Below are positions 7,430 through 14,651 of a DNA stretch of 40,663 nucleotides, piece after piece. Both the position numbers and the translations under genes were made by a program. The stretch covers positions 1-40,663 of the forward strand of contig JAADYV010000181.1 in the NCBI GenBank assembly GCA_010092855.1. The letters are read 5' to 3'. Within the stretch, counting starts at the first letter, position 1, and every line of letters starts with the position of its first letter. This DNA comes from Chloroflexota bacterium (GTDB lineage: Bacteria > Chloroflexota > Anaerolineae > Aggregatilineales > Aggregatilineaceae). The notes beneath the pieces were generated by a model that did not search any database, was not told the DNA's origin, and saw only the letters and a list, made by a program, of their open reading frames with translations.

Positions 7430-9085
7430 CTATTCTTCTTGCATCATGGCCTGCAGCGCCAGGTATGCCGGGCGTGGATTACCCGCTGGGTCCAGCAGAC
7501 CCCACAGGCATTGCTCGCCCGATACGCCAACCACCTGGCACAGGTTCAGGTTCCAGACAAACATGGGGCCGACGTAGCCTAGCTCGCTGCCCAGTTGGAA
7601 CGCACGCGTCACGTACTGCGCCTGCTCGTCCATGGTGGTGAATTCCACGAAACCCAGGCTTTCTGGCGGCGTGATGTTTAGGCCGTCGTTGGAACCCCAG
7701 CCGAACTCGGTCGCCCAGATGTAGGTGCCGCCGTCGTCGTTCTGCCGCATGATCTCACGGTAGTCGTTGAGCGTCTGCTGGAAGAAGAAGCTGGGGTGAT
7801 CGTCCCAGCCCGGCACCGTCGGGCGCAGGTTACGGCAGCAGGTGCTGTCCGGTGGGTTGGCCCAACCGTTGGGATGTGCGCCGATTGCGTCCGAGAAGTC
7901 CGCCAGGCCTGCTGCGTACATCTGGTGCAAATACACCCGGTCATCAATAGCGCCCACACCATCGTTGACACCGGTGGGGGCCAGCCCTGCCGACACCACG
8001 ATCGCTGCCGGGTCCGCCTGTTTGATGGCGTTGTAGGACAGGCCAAGCAGCGCAACGTAGTCGGCGGCACTCAAACCGCGCGCGGTAGTCCATGAGCGTT
8101 GCAAGTTCGGCTCGTCCCAGATTTCGTAGGCATCGACGACCCCGGCATAGCGCGTAGCTAGTTCGCCCATGAAGTTGGCGAAAGTCTGGTAATCGGTGGG
8201 CGGACCTTTGTCCACGCTGGTGTCACGCGCCCAGGTCGGCGCCCCCGACACCGTCAGCAGAATGTTGAATCCTGCCTCGTCCATCGCGTCAACCATCGCA
8301 TCCAGCGGTTCCCAGTTGATGTTTCCCGCCGAGGGTTCGTACAGGCCCCATTCGATGTCTTGCTTGACCCAGGTGACGTTCAGGTTACCAGCAGACTCCA
8401 ACACCTGTGGCATGTCCTGGTTGGGCAGGTAAATGTGCAGTCCGTAGGCGAACCCAACGGTTTCCGCCTGGCTCTCAACCGGGCCGGTAGGCGCAATCGG
8501 CTCAACCGCGATTGGCGCTGCTTCAGTTTCGGTTCCCGCATCGCTCTCGGTTGTGGCTTGTGCATCGTCTGCAACAGATGCGTCTTCTGGTTGCGTTTCA
8601 GCCTGTGCATCGGGGGGTTGGGTCAGTGGGGCTGTTTGAACCTGGGGCTCCATCACCAGCGCGGTCGGGGGCGGAATGCGAATCTCTTGCCCCACGAAAA
8701 TCAAACTGGGAGTCGTGATGCCGTTATACTGCGCCACAATCGCCGTCAACAGGTTGTATTGCAGCGAAATGCGGAACAGGTTTTCGCCCGGTTGGACAAC
8801 ATGCACGATCTCACCGGTGACCGGGGGCTGAGGTGGCATCTCGTCGGATGAAGGGATGGCCAGCACCTGGCCTGTGCGGATCAGGTTTGGGTTAGAAATA
8901 TTGTTCGCCAGGGCAATGGCCTCAATCGTAGTCCCATATTGCAAAGAAATCCGGTACAAATTCTCTCCGGCCTGTACCGTGTGCTCGGTGCGCTGCCCGT
9001 CGCCATCCTGCGCCAGCGTCGCCAAGCTAGGCACGACCAGCATTACGACCAGAGCCACAATCAACAGTCGCCGTACATGTTGCAT
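7430..9085 (-). CDS. Secreted protein with two LysM domains and a GH39-like (clan GH-A) catalytic domain
   Basis: The ATG at 9085 (MQHVRRLLIVALVVML) is chosen over the track start nine codons upstream because AAGGAGG sits 6 nt before it. The 551-residue product has a signal peptide (~1-25) and LysM domains at ~35-78 (HTVQAGENLYRISLQYG) and ~95-138 (HVVQPGENLFRISLQYN). A Glu/Thr/Ala-rich linker runs to ~214, and a TIM barrel fills ~215-551. The predicted acid/base is Glu325 in YEIWDEPNL and the nucleophile Glu460 in WATEFGW, so unlike the GH5-like neighbour both catalytic Glu are present, though the usual Asn before the acid/base is Asp. LysM should hold the enzyme on peptidoglycan. The substrate is unknown. 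A long structured leader precedes the gene. Confidence 0.9.
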   Translation of the reverse strand: MQHVRRLLIVALVVMLVVPSLATLAQDGDGQRTEHTVQAGENLYRISLQYGTTIEAIALANNISNPNLIRTGQVLAIPSSDEMPPQPPVTGEIVHVVQPGENLFRISLQYNLLTAIVAQYNGITTPSLIFVGQEIRIPPPTALVMEPQVQTAPLTQPPDAQAETQPEDASVADDAQATTESDAGTETEAAPIAVEPIAPTGPVESQAETVGFAYGLHIYLPNQDMPQVLESAGNLNVTWVKQDIEWGLYEPSAGNINWEPLDAMVDAMDEAGFNILLTVSGAPTWARDTSVDKGPPTDYQTFANFMGELATRYAGVVDAYEIWDEPNLQRSWTTARGLSAADYVALLGLSYNAIKQADPAAIVVSAGLAPTGVNDGVGAIDDRVYLHQMYAAGLADFSDAIGAHPNGWANPPDSTCCRNLRPTVPGWDDHPSFFFQQTLNDYREIMRQNDDGGTYIWATEFGWGSNDGLNITPPESLGFVEFTTMDEQAQYVTRAFQLGSELGYVGPMFVWNLNLCQVVGVSGEQCLWGLLDPAGNPRPAYLALQAMMQEE

Positions 9086-9335
9086 AACTAGCCTCCTTAT
9101 GCGTGGTGACATGATGTCTTGGTTATCGTGAGCTACCCAATGCTAAGCAGGTGGGCTTCTAGGCTTCTCAGCAGTCCGCCCAACGGGAGAAGGCTTGGTA
9201 TTCGCCACTAGTCCCTGCGACGGGATTTTACAGCGGCTCTACGCCAACCACCTATCTCGTCCCGTCTGACAACCGCTCCACCTTTGTACTCCTGCGCTCC
9301 ACAGGAGGCGAGTTCAACAGCCTCTCGCAAGTAAG
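9086..9335 (-). ncRNA. Structured 5' leader RNA (possible riboswitch) or independent small RNA
   Basis: The ~245 nt between the predicted promoter and the LysM-GH start codon hold no ORF but many complementary arms. In transcript order I see GCGAG/CTCGC (9324-9328 with 9308-9312), CTCCTG/CAGGAG (9302-9307 with 9289-9294), AGCGG/CCGCT, GACGGGA/TCCCGTC, CTTCTC/GAGAAG around a CCG/CGG hairpin, and CCCA-TGC/GCA-TGGG near 9140. The third and fourth helices interleave, so they form either a pseudoknot or mutually exclusive alternatives. I do not recognise a known class; it does not match the ydaO (c-di-AMP) or c-di-GMP-I cores. The AAGGAGG site follows the last hairpin by several tens of nt. It accounts for most of the 508-bp gap 9086-9593. 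Confidence 0.5.
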
Positions 9336-9339
9336 CATA

Positions 9340-9369
9340 AGTATACTATGGAGCGAGATTAGTGGGCAA
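9340..9369 (-). promoter_or_regulatory. Promoter of leader RNA / LysM-GH gene
   Basis: On the minus strand, TTGCCC (complement of 9364-9369) and TATACT (complement of 9340-9345) are spaced by 18 bp. Transcription would start near 9333, just before the first helix of the structured leader. Confidence 0.5.
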
Positions 9370-9515
9370 AACGCGCTAAAGCATTGGCCAGCCAGCCCTT
9401 TCTATCCTCAATCTAAAGTACGGAGCATTTTATATTACAATAGCAATGCCCCTACTTTCATTGTCGCTGCGTCAATGCACCGTTAGAGTCTCGTTCATAT
9501 TCTACGCCTAATGAC

Positions 9516-9544
9516 TTGCGCAGCGGAATACTATGTACAATACT
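9516..9544 (+). promoter_or_regulatory. Possible promoter of the Tyr/Pro-rich LysM gene
   Basis: TTGCGC (9516-9521), a 17-bp spacer and AATACT (9539-9544) make a weak sigma70-like match about 50 nt before the ATG at 9594. The rest of 9370-9515 is AT-richer than its surroundings and shows nothing I can name. Confidence 0.35.
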
Positions 9545-9593
9545 GATAGACAAAGTAGGCTTAATATTTCGCTTGTGGCGAAAGGGGTCCGGT

Positions 9594-10703
9594 ATGAGAT
9601 TATCTGTTCGCTTGTTGATTGTGATGGCAGTGGTAGCCATCAGCACACTTACACCCGTTATTGGTCGTCACCAGTCCGCCGAGGCGGGCGTTGTTGGCCC
9701 CATCGAAGTTCTTAACCAGTCCTGCTCCGGCGCGACCATCCAGTTCTATTATGATGGGCTAGAAGCCCGTGACCTGTATCTCGACCTGGAACGCGACCAG
9801 TTCCGCATCAAGGTCACCAACAGGACCTGCGCCGGCGTCAACTGCACCGGCCAGGTATCCGTGTTCGACATCGCCGAACACTGGCAGGAAGTCCCCGTTG
9901 GTTTCCAGTTTGTCACCGTATCGTTGACGTGGCCTGCTGTTTCGCAGGGGAACGGCATCGAAATCTCGGTGGCGCAGTATGACATCAATGTCAGTCCATA
10001 TCGTTTGGTCGGTAACGAGATCACGACCTTCTACACTTGCTCCGATGCAGGGCCGTGCGCCAACTGTGGTTCGAGCTACCAGCCATCCCAGCCGTACCAA
10101 CCCTATTATCAACCCTATCAACCATACTACCCGTCCCAACCCGTCTATCCTATCGCCAATCTCTCGATTCAGTGTGCAGGCGATGGCGTGATGGTCACGG
10201 CAGGTGGTGCCACGGTGGTCAGTGCCAGTTCCAGCCAGATTGCCGGCCCGTTGATGACCGCGCGACAATCCGGCCAGAACCAGCCGATTGCCTTTGGCGC
10301 GGGTTATAGTCTGTGGGCCTTGTCATCCGATGAACTCCAGGCCCATATGGACGCCAATCCGGACGCGACCAAAGTCATCGTACCCTCTAATCTTTGCGGT
10401 TCGATCTATACCGCGCCCACCTATCCGACCTATCCGACCTATCCCAGCTATCCGGGCTCCTATCCCTACCAACCGTACCAGCCCTACTACCAGCCCTACC
10501 AGCAGCAGCCGCAGTTCCAGCCGATTTACCAGCCTGCCTCGTACTATCCGCCTACCGGGGGCCGTGTGCACGTGGTCCAACCCGGTGATACCCTGTACAG
10601 CATCTCGATGCATTACGGCGTGTCCATGCAGTCGATTGCGGCGGCTAACGGCATTTACGATTACAGCACCATCTACATCGGCCAGCAGTTGATCATCCCG
10701 TAG
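9594..10703 (+). CDS. Secreted Tyr/Pro/Gln-rich protein with C-terminal LysM
   Basis: Start chosen at 9594 (MRLSVRLLIVMAVVAIST), which gives a signal peptide; the track ORF begins at a TTG 26 codons earlier. A purine stretch (AAAGGGG) lies before the ATG. Of 369 residues, ~30-160 form a beta-rich domain with several Cys (NQSCSGATIQFYYDG; NRTCAGVNCTG). A first Tyr-Pro-Gln region (QPYQPYYQPYQPYYPSQP) follows, then a second small globular section with CAGDGVMVTAGGATVVSASS. A longer second YP region (YPTYPTYPSYPGSYPYQPYQ) leads to a single LysM at the C-terminus (HVVQPGDTLYSISMHYGVSM). It is probably a wall-bound structural or adhesive protein. I do not know the globular domain family. Confidence 0.8.
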   Translation: MRLSVRLLIVMAVVAISTLTPVIGRHQSAEAGVVGPIEVLNQSCSGATIQFYYDGLEARDLYLDLERDQFRIKVTNRTCAGVNCTGQVSVFDIAEHWQEVPVGFQFVTVSLTWPAVSQGNGIEISVAQYDINVSPYRLVGNEITTFYTCSDAGPCANCGSSYQPSQPYQPYYQPYQPYYPSQPVYPIANLSIQCAGDGVMVTAGGATVVSASSSQIAGPLMTARQSGQNQPIAFGAGYSLWALSSDELQAHMDANPDATKVIVPSNLCGSIYTAPTYPTYPTYPSYPGSYPYQPYQPYYQPYQQQPQFQPIYQPASYYPPTGGRVHVVQPGDTLYSISMHYGVSMQSIAAANGIYDYSTIYIGQQLIIP

Positions 10704-10740
10704 GCGCTGCTGCTTCTCAGTTCTCTCCGGTTTTCCGCGA

Positions 10741-10770
10741 GGGCATCGTTTTCTCGGCGGTGCCCTTTTT
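10741..10770 (+). terminator. Intrinsic terminator of the LysM gene
   Basis: GGGCATCG and CGGTGCCC form an 8-bp stem with one G-U pair and a 9-nt loop, followed immediately by TTTTT. It lies 38 bp after the stop codon of the Tyr/Pro-rich LysM gene. Confidence 0.75.
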
Positions 10771-11033
10771 GCTTGTGTGTGAGATGGTGCGCTGCGAGGG
10801 TGTGTAAGCTCCCGGTTGTGCTGTTCCGCGCCAGTTTTTTGCGCCGTTTTGCATTCGCGCCAACGGGTTTCGATGGGTACAATTCGCGCTGGCTGGTTGG
10901 CGATAAGCCAGGTTTGTCTGGTTGTTGTTCAATGAAGCCAGTGGTTTTTGCCAGATACTTTTTGGAATACTGGTACAAAGACAGATACCTATTGCCGCCT
11001 ATTGCAGGGTGTAATCAGGAGGACGTTTCTCGA
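10771..11033 (+). other. Non-coding stretch upstream of DUF1015 gene
   Basis: Together with the terminator just before it, this makes a 330-bp gap. The track ORF that covers it is an N-terminal extension of the DUF1015 frame without plausible protein content. Several short imperfect palindromes built on CTGG/CCAG occur between about 10890 and 10965. I see no convincing promoter; AGGAGG at 11017-11022 is the ribosome binding site of the next gene. Confidence 0.5.
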
Positions 11034-12377
11034 ATGGCTGTTGTAAAACCGTTTCGCGGCGTGCGTTACAATCCCGCTCGCTTCGACTCATTGCAGGTTG
11101 TAGTGGCGCAGCCCTATGACCGGATTACTGAAAAGCTCCAGGAAGAATACTACACGCTCAGTCCCCATAACATCGCTCGCATCATCCAGGGCCAGGCTCA
11201 TGATGGTGACCAACCCACCAACCCGGGCGGCCCTAATGTCTATACACGCGGACGCGCCTATTTCGACGAGTGGCAGGCCGACGGCGCACTGGTTCGTGAG
11301 GACCAGCCCGCTTTTTACGCCTATGAGCTGATCTTCAGCGTTGATGGCCAGCAGTTTTCACGACTGGGCCTGATTGCGGCGGTCCAGTTAGTCGAGTTTG
11401 ACGAGGGCATCATCTTGCCCCACGAGCGCACGCACAGCGGTCCCAAAGAAGACCGTTTGCGCCTGCTGACCGCGCTTGAAGCCAACACCGAACAAATCTT
11501 CATTCTCTATCCAGATGCGGAAAACAAGGTGAATGCTCTGATACGTGGGGCCATTGGAGACCGTGCGCCTGATATCGACGTGCGCGAAATCTGGGAGGAT
11601 GATGTTACCCAGCGTGTATGGATTATCACGGACCCGGATGTGCTGGCGAAGATCGAAGCCAGGTTAGCGCCCATGCGCAACCTGATCATCGCCGACGGCC
11701 ATCACCGCTATGCCACCAGCCTGACCTACGCCAAGCAGCAGCGTGAACAGTATCCCAATGCACCGGACAACGCGGCTTTCAACTTCTTACAGGCCACGCT
11801 GGTCAGCATGGATGATCCTGGCCTGGTGGTGCTGCCCACCCACCGCGAAATCTGCAATTTCACCGGTACCGCGCCCGCCGATATCCTTGCTCGGTCCGCC
11901 GAGCACTTTACTGTTAAGCCAGTAGCTGACCTTACGGCTTGCCTGAACGCGGTCAATGCCGGAGTTAATTCGCACACCTACGGATTCTACGGTGGGGCGG
12001 ATGTCGGCTTCCACGTCCTGACGCTTAAAAGCACGGAGCTGGTTGAACAGCTTATCACCGACGATCACTCGCGGGAGTGGAAATCACTGGCGGTCAGTGT
12101 GTTACATAAGATTTTGCTGGAGCAGGTAGCTGAGGTGCCCGCGCACGGCATCGAAGACAAAACCATGATCCGCTACCACCGTGATCCACAGCTTCCGGTG
12201 GATAACATCAACGCCGGGAACGGCAACTTTGTATTCTTCGTGCGTCCCACGCGCATGGACAACATCAAGGCGGTGGCGGCGCAGGGCGAGAAGATGCCGC
12301 AAAAGAGCACCGACTTTTATCCGAAGGTGATTTCGGGGTTGACGATGCTGCCCCTTAACCCGGACGAAACGCTTTAG
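11034..12377 (+). CDS. DUF1015 family protein
   Basis: The start at 11034 (MAVVKPFRGVRYNPARFDSL) is supported by AGGAGG 11 nt upstream and by the conserved N-terminus of the family; the track ORF is 87 codons too long. The 447-residue product shows the family hallmarks in order: VVAQPYDRI near the N-terminus, EGIILPHERTHSGPKEDR in the middle, IIADGHHRYATSLTYA, and a C-terminal region around MPQKSTDFYPKVISGL. It has no signal peptide or membrane helix. The family is widespread and conserved but, to my knowledge, without a settled biochemical role; the invariant His/Asp/Arg clusters suggest an enzyme. Full length for the family. Confidence 0.9.
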   Translation: MAVVKPFRGVRYNPARFDSLQVVVAQPYDRITEKLQEEYYTLSPHNIARIIQGQAHDGDQPTNPGGPNVYTRGRAYFDEWQADGALVREDQPAFYAYELIFSVDGQQFSRLGLIAAVQLVEFDEGIILPHERTHSGPKEDRLRLLTALEANTEQIFILYPDAENKVNALIRGAIGDRAPDIDVREIWEDDVTQRVWIITDPDVLAKIEARLAPMRNLIIADGHHRYATSLTYAKQQREQYPNAPDNAAFNFLQATLVSMDDPGLVVLPTHREICNFTGTAPADILARSAEHFTVKPVADLTACLNAVNAGVNSHTYGFYGGADVGFHVLTLKSTELVEQLITDDHSREWKSLAVSVLHKILLEQVAEVPAHGIEDKTMIRYHRDPQLPVDNINAGNGNFVFFVRPTRMDNIKAVAAQGEKMPQKSTDFYPKVISGLTMLPLNPDETL

Positions 12378-12397
12378 TTCCATCGTGTAACAATTTC

Positions 12398-12437
12398 CTG
12401 CCGGGCCGGGTTCCTCTTTTTTACACCTGCCCGGCAG
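12398..12437 (+). terminator. Perfect 9-bp inverted repeat after DUF1015, U-rich loop
   Basis: CTGCCGGGC (12398-12406) and GCCCGGCAG (12429-12437) are perfectly complementary and enclose a 22-nt loop containing CTCTTTTTT. The T run is inside the loop rather than after the stem, so this is not a classic terminator. It may attenuate read-through into the ACT gene, whose ATG is 18 bp further on. Confidence 0.45.
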
Positions 12438-12455
12438 TTTGGGGAGAATTTCACT

Positions 12456-12887
12456 ATGTCTGATAATCCTGCTGTCCGCGCATTGGCACAAGCTACGCTC
12501 TATTCAGACGAGAAGCTGTATGTGGTGGTGCACCTGCCACCGCGCGCGATCACGGCGGGTGCGGGTGTCCTGGCCGAGGTCGCAGCTCCATTCAGTGCCC
12601 TGATAGTGGACAAAGACGAGGTTACCCTCGTCGTTAACCAGGACGATTGGGGATTCTTCGCGGACCGATTGCCAGAAAAGCGCGTTGAAACAGACTATCG
12701 CCTGATTACGTTTGATCTACCGCTCGATCTGGCACTGGTGGGGTTTATCGCGCTGGTGGGTCGCATTTTGGCCGAGGCTGGGGTATCATGCCTGCCATTT
12801 GGAGCTTATGAACGCGACCATATTCTCGTCTCTGCGGACCACTTCCAAACAGCTTGGGATGCGCTCATTGCCGCCCAACAAGCATAG
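12456..12887 (+). CDS. ACT-domain protein
   Basis: A 143-residue cytosolic protein with GGGGAGAA before the ATG. The C-terminal half has the look of an ACT-type regulatory fold: YRLITFDLPLDLALVGFIA followed by VGRILAEAGVSCLPFGAYER, then DHILVSADHFQTAWDAL. The phrase FGAYERDHILV is typical of the small stand-alone ACT (ACT_7/CASTOR-like) proteins. These normally dimerise and bind amino acids, but no partner enzyme of amino-acid metabolism is adjacent, so the ligand is unknown. It lies 78 bp after DUF1015 and 22 bp before the SGNH-like gene on the same strand. Confidence 0.75.
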   Translation: MSDNPAVRALAQATLYSDEKLYVVVHLPPRAITAGAGVLAEVAAPFSALIVDKDEVTLVVNQDDWGFFADRLPEKRVETDYRLITFDLPLDLALVGFIALVGRILAEAGVSCLPFGAYERDHILVSADHFQTAWDALIAAQQA

Positions 12888-12909
12888 TAGACCTTTCGCT
12901 GGAGCCAGC

Positions 12910-13986
12910 ATGATGAAACGCCTGATTTTACCACTAGCCGTGCTGTTGATCCTGCTGCCGTTCCTGGCCGCTGCGCCGCACGCTTCCCGTGCTCAGGAGG
13001 ACGCCTTCACCTATCGCTGCACCGTCGGCCCCGAAACCTGGATGCGCGAATGTCCTCACTGGGCGGGCTGCGCGCCGATCTACTGGTATTCGCACAACAC
13101 GATCCTGTTTGTGAAGGACACCGTCACCGGGGATCGCAACGCGGGCACCAATGAGTGGCTACTGATCGAAGACCCGGTGCAACATAACGAAGGATATGTC
13201 CATAGCTCGATGACGACCGAGTGCACGCCCGAAGCCTGGCAACTGCTTCCCGTTGTGCCGGAAGTGACGAACACCGCGCGCGACATCTACCAGCGCGGCC
13301 AGGAGTTGGGCACCGATCCGACACGCTTTTCGAAGGTAGGCGACTGCCAGAACGTTTCGGCCTATTTCCTGTCGTCCTTCGATACCCCGCTGCAATACGA
13401 CCTGGGCGACTATGAGCACCTCCAGTCTACCATTGACCAGTTCGCGGGATCGTTCTCGCGCGACAGCGCCGCTGTTGAAGGCGGGTTTACGGTAGCCTCT
13501 GTTCTGTCGCCGTTGTGGGCGGACCCGGCGCGCTGCGATGATGGGGAAACGCCGCTGGAGTGCGAGGCCCGGCTGCACAACCCCAGCATCGTCATTATCA
13601 GCATGGAAACCTGGAGCCGCGAAACCGCGCAGCCCTCTTCGCTCTACCAGGAATACCTGATGGAAGTGGTCGCGTTCTGGATTGACCGGGGCGTGGTGCC
13701 CATTCTGGCGACTAAGGCTGACAACATCGAAGGCGACCACAGCATCAACCAGGCCATTGTCGAGGTGGCAGCCACGTATGACATCCCGCTGTGGAACTTC
13801 TGGCTCGCGGCGCATACGCTGCCCAAGCACGGCCTCTCCAACCCAGAGCTGGACCAGTTTCATCTGCTATGGGGGCGCAGCTTCTACAACAATCCGGACC
13901 GCCTGCGCGATGGCTGGCCGGTGCGCAACCTGACGGCGCTGCAATCGCTGGATGCGGTGTGGCGCACAGTGACGGCAGATGAGTAG
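12910..13986 (+). CDS. Secreted SGNH-hydrolase-like protein with Cys at the nucleophile position
   Basis: Start at 12910 (MMKRLILPLAVLLILLPFLA) gives a signal peptide and a GGAG site; the track ORF overlaps the ACT gene in another frame. Of 358 residues, ~30-110 form a Cys-containing N-terminal domain resembling a small SH3-like cap (MRECPHWAGCAPIYWY). From ~135 on is an alpha/beta domain of the SGNH/GDSL type. Its first block reads FSKVGDCQNVSAYFL, where Cys146 takes the place of the Ser of 'GDS'. The block V Asp/His pair is likely D315-x-x-H318 (LDQFHLLWG). Asn in ATKADNIEG may supply the N block. It could be a surface esterase/acetylhydrolase with a Cys nucleophile, or a non-catalytic binding protein. 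Confidence 0.65.
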   Translation: MMKRLILPLAVLLILLPFLAAAPHASRAQEDAFTYRCTVGPETWMRECPHWAGCAPIYWYSHNTILFVKDTVTGDRNAGTNEWLLIEDPVQHNEGYVHSSMTTECTPEAWQLLPVVPEVTNTARDIYQRGQELGTDPTRFSKVGDCQNVSAYFLSSFDTPLQYDLGDYEHLQSTIDQFAGSFSRDSAAVEGGFTVASVLSPLWADPARCDDGETPLECEARLHNPSIVIISMETWSRETAQPSSLYQEYLMEVVAFWIDRGVVPILATKADNIEGDHSINQAIVEVAATYDIPLWNFWLAAHTLPKHGLSNPELDQFHLLWGRSFYNNPDRLRDGWPVRNLTALQSLDAVWRTVTADE

Positions 13987-14132
13987 CCTGTCCGTGCATC
14001 GCCCGGCAGTTTCCTGGCGAGATTCACCACGTCTGCGCTAGGTGTTTTGCGCGTCTTTGTGGTACAAATACGAGAGTAGTGCTGTGCACATCGGTTGCCG
14101 GTGGAAACAATCTGTAAATGCTTCACAATGGG

Positions 14133-14161
14133 TGGAAAATGGCCACAGATCGGTATACAAT
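14133..14161 (+). promoter_or_regulatory. Promoter of a probable leaderless mRNA
   Basis: TGGAAA (14133-14138), a 17-bp spacer and TACAAT (14156-14161, part of GGTATACAAT) form a good promoter. The ATG of the next gene is at 14168, six nucleotides after the -10 box, and no ribosome binding site fits in between. Confidence 0.65.
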
Positions 14162-14167
14162 TAAAGT

Positions 14168-14524
14168 ATGAATGTTGAATTGTTTTTGCAAAACAACGAC
14201 AATCTATTGCCGCGCAATGAAGTCAAAATTGAGAGTGTTGCGGCTGATCCATATCCCGACCGGCAGCGTATCAAGATTTCGGTACAGGTTACACCCTTCA
14301 GAGAGCGGCCTAACCTGGAGATCGTGATCCGGGACAGTGACGGCAGCCGGGTGGCCGGTACCAGTGTCATTGAATCGATGGTCTTCAATATGGAATTCGT
14401 GCTGCACTTGCGAAATGTGGCCGATCCTGCCGGAAACTATACTATACAGGTCCTACTCTATTATGATACCATCGAAGAACCCCAGGACACTCACACGGCA
14501 GATTTGCATATCTCGGCTACGTAA
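14168..14524 (+). CDS. Small beta-rich protein of unknown function
   Basis: A 118-residue acidic protein with no signal peptide, membrane helix or Cys. Alternating hydrophobic strands (RIKISVQVTPF, LEIVIRDSDG, MEFVLHLRN, NYTIQVLLYYDT) suggest an Ig-like or other beta-sandwich fold. I do not recognise a named family. The promoter geometry indicates translation of a leaderless transcript. It sits 127 bp upstream of the PknB-like kinase, which has its own promoter, so the two are neighbours rather than a strict operon. It might be a cytoplasmic adaptor of the kinase, but nothing in the sequence proves that. Confidence 0.65.
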   Translation: MNVELFLQNNDNLLPRNEVKIESVAADPYPDRQRIKISVQVTPFRERPNLEIVIRDSDGSRVAGTSVIESMVFNMEFVLHLRNVADPAGNYTIQVLLYYDTIEEPQDTHTADLHISAT

Positions 14525-14590
14525 AGGCCAGACCAGGCCACGTTCCTGGGACGGTTGGCCGCGGTATAGGCGGGAGGAATAGCCCAGCGA

Positions 14591-14619
14591 TTGGGGTCTT
14601 CCCTAACATCCGTTATACT
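14591..14619 (+). promoter_or_regulatory. Promoter of the receptor kinase
   Basis: TTGGGG (14591-14596), 17 bp, TATACT (14614-14619). Transcription should begin near 14626, giving a leader of about 25 nt before the GTG start at 14652, with AAAGG as a short ribosome binding site. The same pair of hexamers recurs before iorA. Confidence 0.6.
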
Positions 14620-14651
14620 ACGAGTTACACTAACCAGCGTAAAGGCGTCTC

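Noticed and set aside
9086-9335. Reading the leader RNA as a ydaO (c-di-AMP), c-di-GMP or 6S RNA
   Set aside because: The conserved cores I know for these classes are not present. Only a loose similarity to 6S-type sequence (GAGAAGCC) exists, which is too little for a call.
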